A stretch of 64,000 nt of DNA from Enterocloster bolteae. GTDB taxonomy: Bacteria; Bacillota; Clostridia; Lachnospirales; Lachnospiraceae. The stretch covers positions 3,038,001 to 3,102,000 of the forward strand of contig NZ_CP022464.2 in assembly GCF_002234575.2 (NCBI RefSeq). Direction: 5' to 3'. Position numbers and translations under genes: made by a program. The notes beneath the pieces were generated by a model. It saw only the letters and a program-made list of their open reading frames with translations, was not told where the DNA came from and searched no databases. This document shows, in pieces, positions 18,169 to 27,472 of this stretch (positions are counted from its first letter, which is position 1; each line of letters opens with the position of its first letter).

Positions 18169-18831
18169 ATGAAGTTAAACAGGAAAAAAGCAGTTATATT
18201 TGATTTGGACGGCACGCTGGTGGATTCCATGTGGATGTGGAAGGCGATTGACATAGAATACCTGGCCAGGTTTGGTCTTGCCTGCCCGGATGACCTGCAG
18301 AAGGAAATCGAGGGAATGAGCTTTTCTGAGACTGCGGTGTATTTTAAGGAACGGTTCCGGTTAAAGGAATCCCTGGATGAGATAAAGAACGCCTGGATTC
18401 AGATGTCCATAGAGAAGTACAGAAAGGAAGTAACCTTGAAGCCGGGAGCGCGGGCTTTCCTGGAATTTATCTCAGGAAAGGGACTGGTGGCCGGCATTGC
18501 CACCAGCAACGGAAGGGCCATGGTGGATGCGGTGCTGGATTCACTGGACATCCGCAGGTACTTCAAGGTGGTGGCAACAGCCTGTGAGGTGGCTGCCGGC
18601 AAGCCTGCCCCGGATATATATCTGAATGTGGCTGAGCGCCTTAAGGTGGCGCCGGAGGACTGTGTGGTTTTTGAGGATGTGCCTGCCGGCATCCAGGCCG
18701 GAAAAAATGCGGGCATGACTGTCTTTGCTGTGGAGGATGCATTTTCATTGGAGATGAAGGCGGAGAAGGAACAGCTGGCAGATTACTATATCAGGGATTA
18801 TTATGAATTATTGGATGGAGCGGCAGGATGA
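18169..18831 (+). CDS. HAD family hydrolase, beta-phosphoglucomutase/phosphatase-like
   Basis: A 220-residue subfamily IA HAD protein. Motif I is FDLDGTLVDS with nucleophile D12 and acid/base D14. Motif II is the ATSNGRAM segment, and motifs III/IV are the lysine in AAGKPAPD and the FEDVPAGIQAGKNAG segment. A four-helix cap lies between residues 20 and 85. The reaction is hydrolysis or transfer of a phosphate ester; the substrate is not known. The stop overlaps the start of the YgiQ gene by four bases (ATGA), so the two are coupled. Confidence 0.88.
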   Translation: MKLNRKKAVIFDLDGTLVDSMWMWKAIDIEYLARFGLACPDDLQKEIEGMSFSETAVYFKERFRLKESLDEIKNAWIQMSIEKYRKEVTLKPGARAFLEFISGKGLVAGIATSNGRAMVDAVLDSLDIRRYFKVVATACEVAAGKPAPDIYLNVAERLKVAPEDCVVFEDVPAGIQAGKNAGMTVFAVEDAFSLEMKAEKEQLADYYIRDYYELLDGAAG

Positions 18832-20762
18832 AAAACGATTATTTACCCATGAACCGGAATGATATGAGCATCAGAGGATGGAAGCAGTGCGACTTTGTGT
18901 ATGTGTCCGGCGACGCCTATGTGGACCATCCTTCCTTTGGCACGGCCATCATATCCCGGCTGCTGGAGGCACGCGGATATAAGGTGGGAATCATTTCCCA
19001 GCCGGACTGGAAGGATAAAAAGAGCATTGAAGTGCTGGGAAGGCCCAGGCTGGGCTTCCTGGTATCGGCGGGAAATATGGATTCCATGGTGAACCACTAT
19101 TCCGTGTCCAAAAAACGGCGGAAGGAAGATTCCTACACACCGGGCGGCGTCATGGGCAAACGGCCCGACTATGCCGTGGTGGTGTACTGCAATCTGATAC
19201 GGTCCGCGTATAAGGATGTGCCTGTCATCATAGGCGGAATCGAAGCCAGCCTGCGCCGCCTTGCCCATTATGATTACTGGTCTGATAAGCTGAAGCGATC
19301 CGTGCTGCTTGATTCCCAGGCGGATCTGATATCCTATGGCATGGGAGAGCGGTCCATTGTGGAGATTGCCGATGCCCTGGACAGCGGGCTGGACGTGAAG
19401 GATATTACATTTATAGACGGTACGGTATATAAGACAAAAAGCCTGGAATCTGTCTATGATTATAAGATGCTTCCTGACTATGAGGAGCTTTTAAGGGACA
19501 AGAAGGAGTATGCAAAGAGCTTCTATGTCCAATACAGCAATACGGACCCGTTTTCCGGGAAACGTCTGGTGGAGCCTTATGGGAATCAGCTGTTTGTGGT
19601 GCAGAACCCTCCGTCCAAGCCACTGAGCCAGGAGGAAATGGATGAGGTATATGCTCTTCCTTACATGAGGAACTACCATCCCTCCTATGAGGAGCTTGGA
19701 GGCGTGCCCGCCATCCGGGAAATCAAGTTCAGCCTGATCAGCAACCGGGGATGTTTCGGGGCATGCAGTTTCTGCGCCCTGACCTTCCATCAGGGCCGCA
19801 TCATCCAGGCCAGAAGCCACGAATCCCTGGTGGAGGAGGCAAGGCTTCTGACCGAGGAACCGGATTTCAAGGGCTATATCCACGATGTGGGCGGCCCCAC
19901 CGCGGATTTCCGTTTCCCTGCCTGTGAAAAACAGCTGACAAGCGGCGCGTGTCCGGGCCGCCAGTGTCTTTTTCCTGAACCATGTAAGAACCTGCGGGCG
20001 GACCACAGCGATTATATTGCTTTGCTTAGAAAGCTGAGGGCTCTTCCAAAAGTAAAGAAGGTATTTATCCGTTCCGGTATCCGGTTTGATTATGTGCTGG
20101 CGGATTCCAACCGGAAATTCTTAAAGGAACTGTGTGAGTTCCATGTCAGCGGTCAGCTTAAGGTGGCGCCGGAGCATGTGGCGGACAAGGTGCTGACCCG
20201 CATGGGAAAGCCCAGGAACAGCGTTTACCGCCAGTTTGTGAAGGAGTATAAGGAGATGAACCAGAGGCTGGGCAAGGAGCAGTATCTGGTGCCCTATCTC
20301 ATGTCCTCCCATCCGGGTTCTTCCATGAAGGAGGCGGTGGAACTGGCTGAGTATCTCAGGGATTTGGGATATATGCCGGAACAGGTACAGGATTTCTACC
20401 CCACACCCTCCACGGTTTCCACCTGCATGTACTACACGGGATATGACTGCCGGACCATGGAACAGGTCTATGTACCGGTCAATCCCCATGAGAAAGCCAT
20501 GCAGAGGGCTCTGATTCAGTACAGGAATCCCAGGAATTATGATTTGGTGACGGAAGCCCTTAAAATCGCAGGGCGCACGGATTTAATCGGATATGATAAA
20601 AAATGCCTGATTCGTCCAAGGAACGGTAACAGGGACGGCGGGACAGCCGCTCCGGCAGGAAAGGCGAGAGGCAACGGATATAAAGCGGCAGGCCAGGGAG
20701 CAGGAGAAGCCAGAAGGCCTAAGAAAACCATACGCAACATCCACAAAAAGAAAGGAACGTGA
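18828..20762 (+). CDS. YgiQ family radical SAM protein
   Basis: The 644-residue protein carries an N-terminal UPF0313 domain, then a radical SAM core with the iron-sulfur motif C309-x3-C313-x2-C316 (CFGACSFC), and a C-terminal YgiQ extension that includes YDCRTMEQVYVP. A basic tail (about 610-644) is rich in Gly, Arg and Lys. The reaction of YgiQ proteins is not established; they are widespread in anaerobes and some proteobacteria. It overlaps the HAD gene upstream and the SDR gene follows within a few bases, indicating a small operon from about 17.3 to 22.7 kb. Confidence 0.93.
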   Translation: MKNDYLPMNRNDMSIRGWKQCDFVYVSGDAYVDHPSFGTAIISRLLEARGYKVGIISQPDWKDKKSIEVLGRPRLGFLVSAGNMDSMVNHYSVSKKRRKEDSYTPGGVMGKRPDYAVVVYCNLIRSAYKDVPVIIGGIEASLRRLAHYDYWSDKLKRSVLLDSQADLISYGMGERSIVEIADALDSGLDVKDITFIDGTVYKTKSLESVYDYKMLPDYEELLRDKKEYAKSFYVQYSNTDPFSGKRLVEPYGNQLFVVQNPPSKPLSQEEMDEVYALPYMRNYHPSYEELGGVPAIREIKFSLISNRGCFGACSFCALTFHQGRIIQARSHESLVEEARLLTEEPDFKGYIHDVGGPTADFRFPACEKQLTSGACPGRQCLFPEPCKNLRADHSDYIALLRKLRALPKVKKVFIRSGIRFDYVLADSNRKFLKELCEFHVSGQLKVAPEHVADKVLTRMGKPRNSVYRQFVKEYKEMNQRLGKEQYLVPYLMSSHPGSSMKEAVELAEYLRDLGYMPEQVQDFYPTPSTVSTCMYYTGYDCRTMEQVYVPVNPHEKAMQRALIQYRNPRNYDLVTEALKIAGRTDLIGYDKKCLIRPRNGNRDGGTAAPAGKARGNGYKAAGQGAGEARRPKKTIRNIHKKKGT

Positions 20763-20767
20763 CAGGT

Positions 20768-21532
20768 ATGAAGATTGCTGTAGTGACCGGAGCGTCCTCC
20801 GGTATGGGCAGGGAAACCATCATCCAGCTGTGGGAACATTTCAAGGGCTTTGACGAGATCTGGATCATAGCCAGAAGAAGAGAGCGCCTGGATGAACTGG
20901 ACCGCCAGGTTGGGGTGCCCCTGCGCAAATTTGCACTGGATCTTACAAGGGAGCGTGACAGGGACGTGCTCCTGCGGGCACTGAGTGCCAGGAAGCCCCA
21001 GGTAAAGTTTCTGGTCAATGCAGCAGGCTTTGGTATGATTGGGCAGGTGGAGGAGCTGGGCTTAAAGAGTGAGACAGACATGGTGGCCTTAAACTGTGAG
21101 GCCCTGTGCGCCGTAACCCGCATGGTGCTGCCCTATATGGAATGCAATAGCCGAATCATCCAGTATGCATCCTCCGCGGCGTTCCTGCCTCAGCCCGGAT
21201 TTGCCATCTATGCGGCTACAAAATCATTTGTCCTCAGCTACAGCAGGGCCCTGAACCAGGAACTGAGAAGCCGGAGAATCTATGTGACGGCGGTGTGTCC
21301 GGGACCGGTAAAAACAGAGTTCTTTGACATTGCCGAATCCACAGGCGTGATTCCTCTCTATAAGAGGCTGGTCATGGCAAATCCAAAGCGGGTGGTTCAA
21401 AAGGCCATCCGGGACAGCATTGCAGGCAGAGAGATTTCGGTCTACGGCATTACCATGAAGGCGTTCCGGCTGCTGTGCAAGATGATGCCCCACCGCCTGC
21501 TTCTGGCAGTCATGAGCTTCATGAATGATTAA
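20768..21532 (+). CDS. Short-chain dehydrogenase/reductase
   Basis: A 254-residue classical SDR. The cofactor motif TGASSGMGRET is near residues 7-17, NAAGFG is near residue 83, and the catalytic Tyr-x3-Lys is in IYAATKSF with a serine about 13 residues before it. The C-terminal part contains PGPVKTEF. The substrate is unknown. ATG 20768 is preferred over GTG 20759 because AAGGAA lies 10 bases upstream; GTG would be 2 bases from it. The gene follows YgiQ closely. Confidence 0.88.
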   Translation: MKIAVVTGASSGMGRETIIQLWEHFKGFDEIWIIARRRERLDELDRQVGVPLRKFALDLTRERDRDVLLRALSARKPQVKFLVNAAGFGMIGQVEELGLKSETDMVALNCEALCAVTRMVLPYMECNSRIIQYASSAAFLPQPGFAIYAATKSFVLSYSRALNQELRSRRIYVTAVCPGPVKTEFFDIAESTGVIPLYKRLVMANPKRVVQKAIRDSIAGREISVYGITMKAFRLLCKMMPHRLLLAVMSFMND

Positions 21533-21556
21533 TTACCTACAAAGGAGTGCCGCCAT

Positions 21557-22657
21557 ATGCAGACACTGACAGTTACCCAGAATGAGGCCGGACAGCGGCT
21601 GGATAAGCTTCTCACAAAATATCTGAACCAGGCCGGCAAGGGTTTTATCTATAAAATGATGCGTAAAAAGAACATAACGCTGAACGGCAAAAAATGCGAT
21701 GGTTCCGAACGGCTGGAAGAGGGAGACCAGGTAAAGCTGTTCCTCTCGGATGAGACCATAGAAAAGTTTTCTGTCCCGGATATGGGCGGATATGAGAAAC
21801 AGCCGGGAGACCAAAGCAGCACAGGAGCATCCTCCCATGAGAAACGGGAAAAGGCCCGGGGAAAAGGCGGTGAACACCAGGGTTCCAGAGACCGGGAGGG
21901 AGGACGGCGTCTGGACATTGTCTATGAGGACCAGCATATCCTGGTGGTGAACAAACCGTCCGGCATGCTGTCGCAGAAGGCAAAGGACAGCGACATGTCC
22001 CTGAACGAATATATTCTTAATTATCTCATTGATTCAGGAAAACTCCCCATATCCCAGCTGCGCACCTTTAAGCCGTCTATCTGCAACCGGCTGGACAGAA
22101 ATACCAGCGGGCTGGTGGTGGCCGGAAAATCCCTGGCAGGCCTCCAGGTGATGAATGAGGTATTTAAGGACAGAAGCATACACAAATATTACCAGTGTCT
22201 GGTTGCCGGCGAGATAAAGGAGAAGCAGCTGATTGCAGGTTTTCTGAAAAAGGATGAGAGCACGAATACCGTAAGCATTTTTCCTCTGGAAGTGGAGGAC
22301 AGCGTCCCCATTATGACCGAATATCTGCCGCTGTCCGGCAACAAAACATTCACACTGCTGCAGGTGACCCTGATTACAGGAAGAAGCCATCAGATTCGCG
22401 CCCATCTGGCGTCCATTGGTCATCCGATTGTGGGAGATTATAAGTATGGCAGCCGCAGCTTAAACGATGCAGTAAAAAAGAAGTACGCGGTCCGGTCCCA
22501 GCTCCTTCACTCCTGGCGGCTTGTCATGCCGGAAACACTTCCTGCGCCCCTTAAGCATCTGAGGGGAGAGGAATTTACCGCCAGGCTGCCGGTGATTTTT
22601 AATACGGTTATGGAAGGAGAGGGGATTGGGCTGCCTTGCGAAAGCCAGGGCATTTAA
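21557..22657 (+). CDS. RluA-family pseudouridine synthase (RluC/RluD-like) with a charged insert
   Basis: A 366-residue enzyme starting at ATG 21557 after AAAGGAGTG. Residues 1-75 form an S4 domain (AGQRLDKLLTKYL). Residues about 80-118 form a low-complexity Gly/Lys/Glu/Arg/Gln-rich linker that is unusual in length. The catalytic domain follows, with the motif CNRLDRNTSGL containing the active aspartate, and GRSHQIRAHLAS. The family converts uridines in 23S rRNA or tRNA. It is the second pseudouridine synthase in this cluster. Confidence 0.9.
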   Translation: MQTLTVTQNEAGQRLDKLLTKYLNQAGKGFIYKMMRKKNITLNGKKCDGSERLEEGDQVKLFLSDETIEKFSVPDMGGYEKQPGDQSSTGASSHEKREKARGKGGEHQGSRDREGGRRLDIVYEDQHILVVNKPSGMLSQKAKDSDMSLNEYILNYLIDSGKLPISQLRTFKPSICNRLDRNTSGLVVAGKSLAGLQVMNEVFKDRSIHKYYQCLVAGEIKEKQLIAGFLKKDESTNTVSIFPLEVEDSVPIMTEYLPLSGNKTFTLLQVTLITGRSHQIRAHLASIGHPIVGDYKYGSRSLNDAVKKKYAVRSQLLHSWRLVMPETLPAPLKHLRGEEFTARLPVIFNTVMEGEGIGLPCESQGI

Positions 22658-22704
22658 CCAGGCCCGGACCATGGAGGTTTGTCCCGGACCGGAGCAGGGA
22701 ATTC

Positions 22705-22733
22705 TTGACAGGAATTCATCTTTGGGTTATGCT
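22705..22733 (+). promoter_or_regulatory. Sigma-A promoter for trpS
   Basis: TTGACA at 22705-22710, a 17-base spacer and TATGCT at 22728-22733. A leader of about 145 bases follows before the trpS start. I looked for a T-box (a GGTGGNACCGCG-type stretch) in it and found none. Confidence 0.6.
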
Positions 22734-22887
22734 AGATAATGTTTGAAATTGCCATTTTTTTGCTGCTGTTTTTCCCGTGGGGAGAACGGCTGGCTTAAGG
22801 GGATTTTCAGGCATGTTCTGTACAAGTAAAAAACAGCGTTCAGACCAGCGATGGCCTGATGCTGAGGAAATGAGAGGGATATATCAG

Positions 22888-23982
22888 ATGGGAAAGATTA
22901 TACTGACCGGTGACCGCCCCACAGGACGGCTTCACGTAGGACATTATGCAGGCTCTTTAAAACGCAGGGTGGAGCTGCAGAATTCAGGGGAGTTTGATGA
23001 GATTTATATTATGATAGCCGATGCCCAGGCTTTGACAGACAATGCGGACAACCCGGAAAAGGTGCGTCAGAACATCATAGAGGTGGCTCTGGATTACCTG
23101 GCATGCGGACTGGACCCGGAGAAATCCGTTCTGTTCATCCAGTCACAGGTGCCTGAGCTGTGCGAGATGACGTTTTACTATATGGATTTAGTGACCGTAT
23201 CCAGGCTTCAGCGCAATCCTACCGTAAAATCCGAGATTCAGATGCGCAACTTTGAGGCCAGCATTCCGGTGGGCTTCTTCACATACCCAATCAGCCAGGC
23301 AGCGGACATTACTGCCTTTAAGGCGACCACGGTTCCGGTAGGTGAGGACCAGGCGCCCATGATTGAGCAGACCAGGGAAATCGTCCATAAGTTCAACAGT
23401 GTTTACGGGGATACCCTGGTGGAGCCGGATATCCTTTTGCCGGACAATAAGGCGTGTCTGCGCCTGCCCGGTATAGACGGCAAGGCTAAAATGAGCAAAT
23501 CCCTTGGAAACTGCATATACCTGTCTGATTCCGAGGATGAGATAAAGAAGAAAATCATGTCCATGTTTACGGATCCCAATCACCTGAGGGTGGAGGATCC
23601 GGGACAGGTGGAAGGAAATCCTGTGTTCATTTATCTGGATGCGTTCTGCCGTGATGAGCATTTTGCAGCATATCTGCCGGATTACAAGAACCTGGATGAA
23701 CTGAAGGCCCATTACGCCAGAGGTGGTTTGGGAGACGTGAAGGTGAAACGGTTCCTCAACAGCGTGCTTCAGGATGAACTGAGGCCCATCCGTGAGCGCC
23801 GCAAGGAAATTGCCAGGGACATTCCTGCTGTTTACCGTATCCTGGAAGAAGGCAGCCGCAGGGCAGAGCAGAAGGCAGCCCAGACCCTGGCTGAGATGAA
23901 GAGGGCCATGAAGATCAATTACTTCGAGGATAAGGAATTGATTGCGGAACAGGCTGAGCGGTTCAGGGCTGAGATGGATTAA
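22888..23982 (+). CDS. trpS: Tryptophanyl-tRNA synthetase
   Basis: A 364-residue class I aminoacyl-tRNA synthetase that charges tRNA-Trp. The HIGH-type signature is GRLHVGHYAGSL and the KMSKS signature is KMSKSLGN. VGEDQAPMIEQTR, which contacts the amino acid/ATP site, is also present. The frame is open upstream to 22777, but GAGAGGG before ATG 22888 and the usual N-terminus (GKIILTGDRPTG) fix the start. It has its own promoter and a terminator just downstream. Confidence 0.96.
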   Translation: MGKIILTGDRPTGRLHVGHYAGSLKRRVELQNSGEFDEIYIMIADAQALTDNADNPEKVRQNIIEVALDYLACGLDPEKSVLFIQSQVPELCEMTFYYMDLVTVSRLQRNPTVKSEIQMRNFEASIPVGFFTYPISQAADITAFKATTVPVGEDQAPMIEQTREIVHKFNSVYGDTLVEPDILLPDNKACLRLPGIDGKAKMSKSLGNCIYLSDSEDEIKKKIMSMFTDPNHLRVEDPGQVEGNPVFIYLDAFCRDEHFAAYLPDYKNLDELKAHYARGGLGDVKVKRFLNSVLQDELRPIRERRKEIARDIPAVYRILEEGSRRAEQKAAQTLAEMKRAMKINYFEDKELIAEQAERFRAEMD

Positions 23983-24014
23983 GCAGATTAAGTATAAGAG
24001 ATAAATGGATGAAG

Positions 24015-24044
24015 GGCTCCGGCAGAAAGTGCTGGGGTCTTTTT
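24015..24044 (+). terminator. Rho-independent terminator after trpS
   Basis: GGCTCCGGCA at 24015-24024 pairs over its whole length, with three G-T wobbles, with TGCTGGGGTC at 24030-24039 around a GAAAG loop. It is followed by five or more T residues. It lies 32 bases after the trpS stop codon. Confidence 0.88.
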
Positions 24045-24115
24045 CCGTTAAATGGTACAATGGAGGAAAGCATTAACTGAAAACCAAAGGCATGACATAG
24101 AAAGAGGGGAAAGAG

Positions 24116-25140
24116 ATGGAAGGAGAGAAGGTTGAAACAGGGTTGGAATTCCAGATGACCAAAGGTGAATTGGCGGAATACTGGCTGTTTCGTGTATTCT
24201 TCTGTATTGGCAATGCAGCAGGCTGGGATTCCTGAAACCCAGGGCATACAAGGTGGAAAAAGGATACTTGTGTTGTAAAAATGACAAAAGCAGGATTCCG
24301 TGTTCCTGGTATACATATCGGGCTGAAACTCCCAGGGTTTTGATTTTGGGAAGGCCTGCTGCAAGAAAAAACTATGTGTTTCTGGCTGTTCCTAAACGTA
24401 TGTTTCCGGACAGAGAAACCATGGACCGGTTTCTGGACCAATTTACAGATCCCCAGGCAGTGGAGGATGACGGACATGTTGCTGAAGGCATTTTTAACTT
24501 TTATTTTTTTATGGACCAGAGGGCCTGGTCCCATGCCTGGATTCAGGGGATGCAGATGGGACTTCGGGTAAAAAAATTATACGGTGCAAAGAAAGGAAAA
24601 GTGCTCCGGGTAACGGGAATCGTGGCAGCCTTATGCGGAATGAGCATTGGTATGATAGCGGACAGCGCCATCCTGACAGCGGTTTTTCTGACCATGCTTC
24701 TTTTGAGCTATATGAGGGGCCATGGTTTGTCCGAGTCATTTTACAAGAAACAGATGATGAGCGGATGGATGCCGTCAGACGGGATTGGAAGGTGGGAAAT
24801 TTCGATTGGGGTAAATGGAATCCGCATGAAAAGAGGGCTGGCTTTTACAGAGTACAGCTGGGAGGATTATAACTGCCTGGCTGAAACAGAGGACACATTC
24901 TTTTTCCTGAATACAGAGACAGCACGCGGGATAGAGTGTATCCCGGTTCCCAAGTGGGTGTTTAAGGACTTGGGGGAGATGGATGCATTTCTCGACTTTT
25001 GCCGTGATAAGGGGGTAAAGTGGGCCGGATTGGATAAAACAGCGGACCTGCCAAAGAATGACAGGATGCTTTATATCCTGATCTTCATGGTATTATTGGC
25101 TGTGGTGATATCCGGCATCATACGGGCTGTATATTTATGA
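24116..25140 (+). pseudogene. YcxB-like membrane protein gene interrupted by a frameshift
   Basis: ATG 24116 follows a GAGGGGAAAGAG box and opens a frame encoding LEFQMTKGELAEYWLF, a typical YcxB-like start, but this frame stops at 24232-24234. A second frame, usable from GTG 24253 to 25140 (295 codons), lacks a start region of its own. It holds the rest of a YcxB-like domain (ETPRVLILGRP, AVPKRMF), a membrane pair near residues 115-150, and a second similar domain ending IPVPKWVF. Read upwards, the second frame stays open to 24169, so the two frames overlap and can be joined by a single shift near 24180-24200. The gene is probably broken, or the assembly has an indel. Confidence 0.6.
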
Positions 25141-25191
25141 ATCTGAGGAAAGACAGGGATGAGGCTCAGAGAGTTTTTTATAAACAACCTC

Positions 25192-25222
25192 TTGACTCTG
25201 CCCTTAGGTCAGAGCTTATACT
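25192..25222 (+). promoter_or_regulatory. MerR-type promoter/operator with long spacer
   Basis: TTGACT at 25192-25197 and TATACT at 25217-25222 are separated by 19 bases, longer than the usual 17. The spacer with its left flank holds a near-perfect palindrome, CTCTG...CAGAG, at 25196-25214, with a CCTTAGG centre. Long spacers with a central dyad are the signature of promoters that MerR-family proteins untwist. It drives the adjacent MerR gene, so autoregulation is likely. Confidence 0.85.
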
Positions 25223-25271
25223 TGGAACAGATTCGAATCAGGTAAACAGAACATGAATGGAGGAGCGGACC

Positions 25272-26072
25272 ATGCTGACCATAGGACAGATGTCAAAAGT
25301 GTGCGGGGTGAGTGTGAAAACACTGCGTCACTACGATAAGATAGGCCTTTTAAAGCCCCAGAGAATAGATGAGATAAACGGATACCGGTACTACGAGGAC
25401 CCTCAGATTGGCACCATGCTTTTGATTGGAAGGCTGAAACGGTATGGTTTTTCCCTTACGGAAATCCAGGCTCTGCTTACCATCCCGGACAGCAGGGAAT
25501 TGCTGCGGCAGCTGTACAAACAAAGATTCCGCCTGGAGCGGCAGATGGAGCATATTTCCATAACCATAAGGGAAATGGGGTATCATCTGGAAGAATTTGA
25601 AAGGACAGGTGACATTATGAGTTATCAGAACAATTATGAGATTCAGATAAAGGAAGCAGAGGAACAGGTTCTCGTTACCCGGAGAAACAAGATGTCAGTG
25701 GAGGAATTCGGCACATATTACGGGAAGATATATGAAAAGATTGCCAGGGAACACATGACCATAAACGGAGTGGTAATGGCCATCTACCATGACCAGGAAT
25801 TTGACCCGGCTTACAGCGATATCGAGCTGGGAGTGGGAATCACAGAGCGGGATAAGGCTGATTTTGTCATGCCGGGCTGTCTGTGTGCAACTACCATCCA
25901 CAAGGGCGCCTATTCAGGACTGCCGGATGCCTATGGCGCCATTGTGGCCTGGATTAACGCCAATGGATATCATATGAATGGGATGCCTTACGAGATTTAC
26001 CGCAAGACCCAGTTTGACAAGCTTCCGCCGGAAGAGTGGGAGACAGAAATTTTCTTCCCTGTGAAAAAATAG
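25272..26072 (+). CDS. MerR family regulator with GyrI-like effector-binding domain
   Basis: A 266-residue regulator. Residues 1-70 are the winged helix-turn-helix (IGQMSKVCGVSVKTLRHYDKIGLL), followed by a dimer helix. Residues about 115-266 form an AraC-E-bind/GyrI-like domain (BltR/BmrR type) that binds small, often cationic, compounds. ATG 25272 is chosen because TGGAGGAG lies 6 bases before it; ATG 25257 lies upstream of the box. No efflux gene is next to it. It stands alone, with its own MerR-type promoter and a terminator, so targets may lie elsewhere. Confidence 0.9.
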   Translation: MLTIGQMSKVCGVSVKTLRHYDKIGLLKPQRIDEINGYRYYEDPQIGTMLLIGRLKRYGFSLTEIQALLTIPDSRELLRQLYKQRFRLERQMEHISITIREMGYHLEEFERTGDIMSYQNNYEIQIKEAEEQVLVTRRNKMSVEEFGTYYGKIYEKIAREHMTINGVVMAIYHDQEFDPAYSDIELGVGITERDKADFVMPGCLCATTIHKGAYSGLPDAYGAIVAWINANGYHMNGMPYEIYRKTQFDKLPPEEWETEIFFPVKK

Positions 26073-26075
26073 AGG

Positions 26076-26110
26076 ACAGGGAGACGGCAAAAGGCTTGCC
26101 GTCTCCCTGT
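26076..26110. terminator. Strong bidirectional terminator
   Basis: ACAGGGAGACGGCAA at 26076-26090 pairs perfectly with its complement at 26096-26110 around a 5-base loop. On the minus strand an ATTTTTTC run follows shortly after. It separates the convergent MerR and nitroreductase genes. Confidence 0.85.
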
Positions 26111-26161
26111 ATCCATTCTGATGCATCCACATGATTTACCCTGCAAAAATATGTGTTTCAA

Positions 26162-26824
26162 TTATTCCCAATTAAAATTCTCCCTTCCGGCGCCAATCTC
26201 AAAATGGTATTTCACAATTCCGGTATTGATTTGGGACATAGGGTGATTGTCCTTTGTGCGGATGGATACGGTATTCCCGTTTGCTTCGATAAAAAAATCC
26301 TGTCTGTTAAGACCGGTTGGAGCAAGTACAGCCGCATTCATGCCATCTAAAAACCATTTATCACTGCATGGCTTACATAAACGTTCCATGCTTTTTGACT
26401 TATGCTGCGTACCGTCAGTGGTGCCGTAACCAATCGCAATGACACCAACCAGTTCCTCATCAGGAGCTAACGTAACCGGACATTTTTTTGCATTGTATGT
26501 ATTTGTGACCCAACATGAATTAAGGCCTGCCTGCTGCGCTTTAACCATAAGCCGCGCTCCGCAGTAGCCGCATTTCACGTAAAAATCGCCTTGCTTTTTG
26601 GCTGCCAGAGCAATATAGTTTTTTACATTTTTAAACCGCCCAAATAAGGGAATAAAGGTTTTAAACGCCTCCTCATTTTCCGTAACTAACTGGATGTGCA
26701 GCTGTCCCTGCCGGTTGCACTGCTCAATTTCTTGGCGTAGTTCATCAATAATCTCAGGGGAGAGCGGTTTCGCCGTATAATTCCGGACTGCGTGCCTTGC
26801 TCTGATTGCTTCTATTTCCGTCAT
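26162..26824 (-). CDS. Nitroreductase family flavoprotein
   Basis: A 220-residue protein beginning IEAIRARHAVRNYTAKPL, where RHAVRNY is the FMN-phosphate binding signature. A GYCGARLMVKAQQAGLNSCW segment in the middle and VGVIAIGYG near the end fit the so-called putative TM-nitroreductase family (PF14512 type). It would reduce nitro-aromatics, quinones or similar compounds with NAD(P)H. ATG 26824 follows AGGAGGAGG; the frame upstream to 26848 overlaps this box. It lies 27 bases after the TetR gene and is probably expressed and repressed with it. Confidence 0.85.
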   Translation of the reverse strand: MTEIEAIRARHAVRNYTAKPLSPEIIDELRQEIEQCNRQGQLHIQLVTENEEAFKTFIPLFGRFKNVKNYIALAAKKQGDFYVKCGYCGARLMVKAQQAGLNSCWVTNTYNAKKCPVTLAPDEELVGVIAIGYGTTDGTQHKSKSMERLCKPCSDKWFLDGMNAAVLAPTGLNRQDFFIEANGNTVSIRTKDNHPMSQINTGIVKYHFEIGAGRENFNWE

Positions 26825-26851
26825 AATATGTTCCTCCTCCTTTAACATATG

Positions 26852-27457
26852 TCACAGCATTACTTTGCTGAGCAGTAACCTCTCTGTAAGAGCGCCCCAA
26901 TCACCGCTGTCATACTGGACCCCCTTCATGTTGGCCATGGCTGCCAGGCCATGTACGGCTGCCCACATTACCAAAAGGTCATCTCTTAATTCTTTTTCAT
27001 CAATGTTTAGTTCCCTCATTCCTCTTTTCGCGCCGGTTACAAAAATTTCAAACGGAGTAAAAGAGCTGTTCCATGTGATTTCTGTTTCTTTTATTTGTAT
27101 GCCCAGATATTCACTGTCAAATAAGAAATTAAAATAGTGCGGATACTCTGCAAAAAATTCCACATAGGCCACGCCCATTGAGATTGTAACATGATGGCAG
27201 GGATTATCTTCAACCGCCTGTTTCAGAGCGGCTGCAAATCTGTCAATCACATAAGAATACATTTCCCGGAGCAGATCGTCCATGTTTCCAAAATGATTAT
27301 AGCAGGCAGCCGCTGATACACCTACTTTCTTTGCCGCCTTTCGCAGAGAAAACTTTTCAATTCCTTCCTCATGGATTAACGCAATTCCCTGTTCAATGAG
27401 TGCTTCTTTTAAATTACCAAAATGATATGGTTTTTTCCCGCCTATATCTGTATTCAT
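26852..27457 (-). CDS. TetR family transcriptional repressor
   Basis: A 201-residue regulator. The helix-turn-helix is at residues about 15-60 (KFSLRKAAKKVGVSAAACYNHFGNMDDLL). The C-terminal ligand pocket resembles the TetR_C_33/WHG group. ATG 27457 is used since GGAG lies 9 bases upstream; ATGs further upstream fall in the operator region. It heads a two-gene unit with the nitroreductase, suggesting that it senses an electrophile or nitro-compound which the nitroreductase removes. This role is an inference. Confidence 0.9.
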   Translation of the reverse strand: MNTDIGGKKPYHFGNLKEALIEQGIALIHEEGIEKFSLRKAAKKVGVSAAACYNHFGNMDDLLREMYSYVIDRFAAALKQAVEDNPCHHVTISMGVAYVEFFAEYPHYFNFLFDSEYLGIQIKETEITWNSSFTPFEIFVTGAKRGMRELNIDEKELRDDLLVMWAAVHGLAAMANMKGVQYDSGDWGALTERLLLSKVML

Positions 27458-27472
27458 ATTACATTTCTCCAT

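Noticed and set aside
22734..22887. Possible T-box leader of trpS
   Set aside because: The conserved T-box sequence and antiterminator-type hairpin were not found, and no terminator precedes trpS.
23188..24060. Open frame of 290 codons on the minus strand over trpS
   Set aside because: Antisense to trpS and its terminator; no motif or start signal.
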